From Saliniplasma sp051745305 (GTDB taxonomy: Archaea > Thermoplasmatota > Thermoplasmata > Halarchaeoplasmatales > Halarchaeoplasmataceae), in NCBI GenBank assembly GCA_051745305.1, contig JBNJDY010000042.1, forward strand, positions 1 through 13,357: a stretch of 13,357 bases of DNA, read 5' to 3'. Positions within the stretch are counted from its first letter, which is position 1, and each line of letters opens with the position of its first letter. The translations under genes were made by a program, and so were the position numbers. Shown here piece by piece: positions 13,303 through 13,357 of this stretch. The notes below the pieces were generated by a model that did not search any database, was not told the DNA's origin, and worked only from the letters and a program-made list of their open reading frames with translations.

Positions 13303-13357
13303 ATGAGAAAAGATAAAGTGATGGTTTTGGGAATGGTATTGCTGATATTGTTAGGTG
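13303..13357 (+). CDS. Start of an exported or membrane protein, cut by the window end
   Basis: The first 18 codons, MRKDKVMVLGMVLLILLG, give a short basic N-terminus followed by a hydrophobic run, the shape of a signal peptide or membrane anchor. GGAGA at 13291-13295 precedes the ATG at good spacing; a second GAGGAGGT lies further upstream at 13275-13282 and would fit only a TTG that runs into a stop at once. The preceding 134 bp are very AT-rich, with T runs near 13256-13262 and a palindrome ttaaaattttaa at 13215-13226. The function cannot be judged. Confidence 0.6.
   Translation, partial: MRKDKVMVLGMVLLILLG

Overview
This window looks like a chromosomal segment of a fairly AT-rich archaeon, most likely a euryarchaeal lineage such as Thermoplasmatota or a neighbour (the exact lineage is inference). 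The evidence is the archaeal ribosomal-protein/RNA-polymerase order L18e-L13-S9-RpoN, the archaeal-type tRNA-Pro behind it, TATA-box promoters about 25 bp ahead of several starts, and Shine-Dalgarno sites such as GGAGGA and GGTGAT. No rRNA gene, CRISPR array or intact insertion sequence was found.

Layout. (1) 1-1606: the 3' part of a secreted caspase-like (clan CD, C13-type) cysteine peptidase with calcium-binding-type Asp-rich repeats, followed by a small membrane-anchored protein with a dockerin-like loop. A short fragment that looks like the tail of a lost gene follows (1596-1691). (2) 1833-3403: the translation/transcription operon rpl18e-rpl13-rps9-rpoN with a TATA box, a leader hairpin able to form alternative pairings with the Shine-Dalgarno site, and a tRNA-Pro(GGG) 21 bp after rpoN. 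(3) 3420-4808: a MATE-family efflux pump on the minus strand, converging on the tRNA. (4) 4809-5554: about 745 bp without an intact gene, holding a G-rich tract, an orphan TATA box, a strong hairpin and a probable minus-strand gene relic. (5) 5555-10471: a three-gene plus-strand run of an acidic helical-repeat protein, family X DNA polymerase (PolX with PHP domain) and a complete NAD+-dependent DNA ligase (LigA). (6) 10501-11939: an archaeal AAA ATPase of the ATPase_2/DUF234 type, framed by two identical 31-bp direct repeats. (7) 12008-13168: an AlkX/YcaQ-type winged-helix DNA glycosylase. (8) 13303-end: the start of a gene with an export signal.

Function. The right half reads as a DNA-repair island. 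A crosslink/alkylation glycosylase makes abasic sites, PolX processes and fills short gaps, and LigA seals nicks. LigA is normally bacterial, and most archaea seal nicks with an ATP-dependent ligase. The most striking unexplained structure is the exact 31-bp repeat pair around the ATPase gene. One copy ends inside the start codon and the other begins 5 bp after the stop codon, so recombination between them would remove the gene cleanly and leave one repeat. The pair could instead be operators shared by the ATPase and the glycosylase gene.
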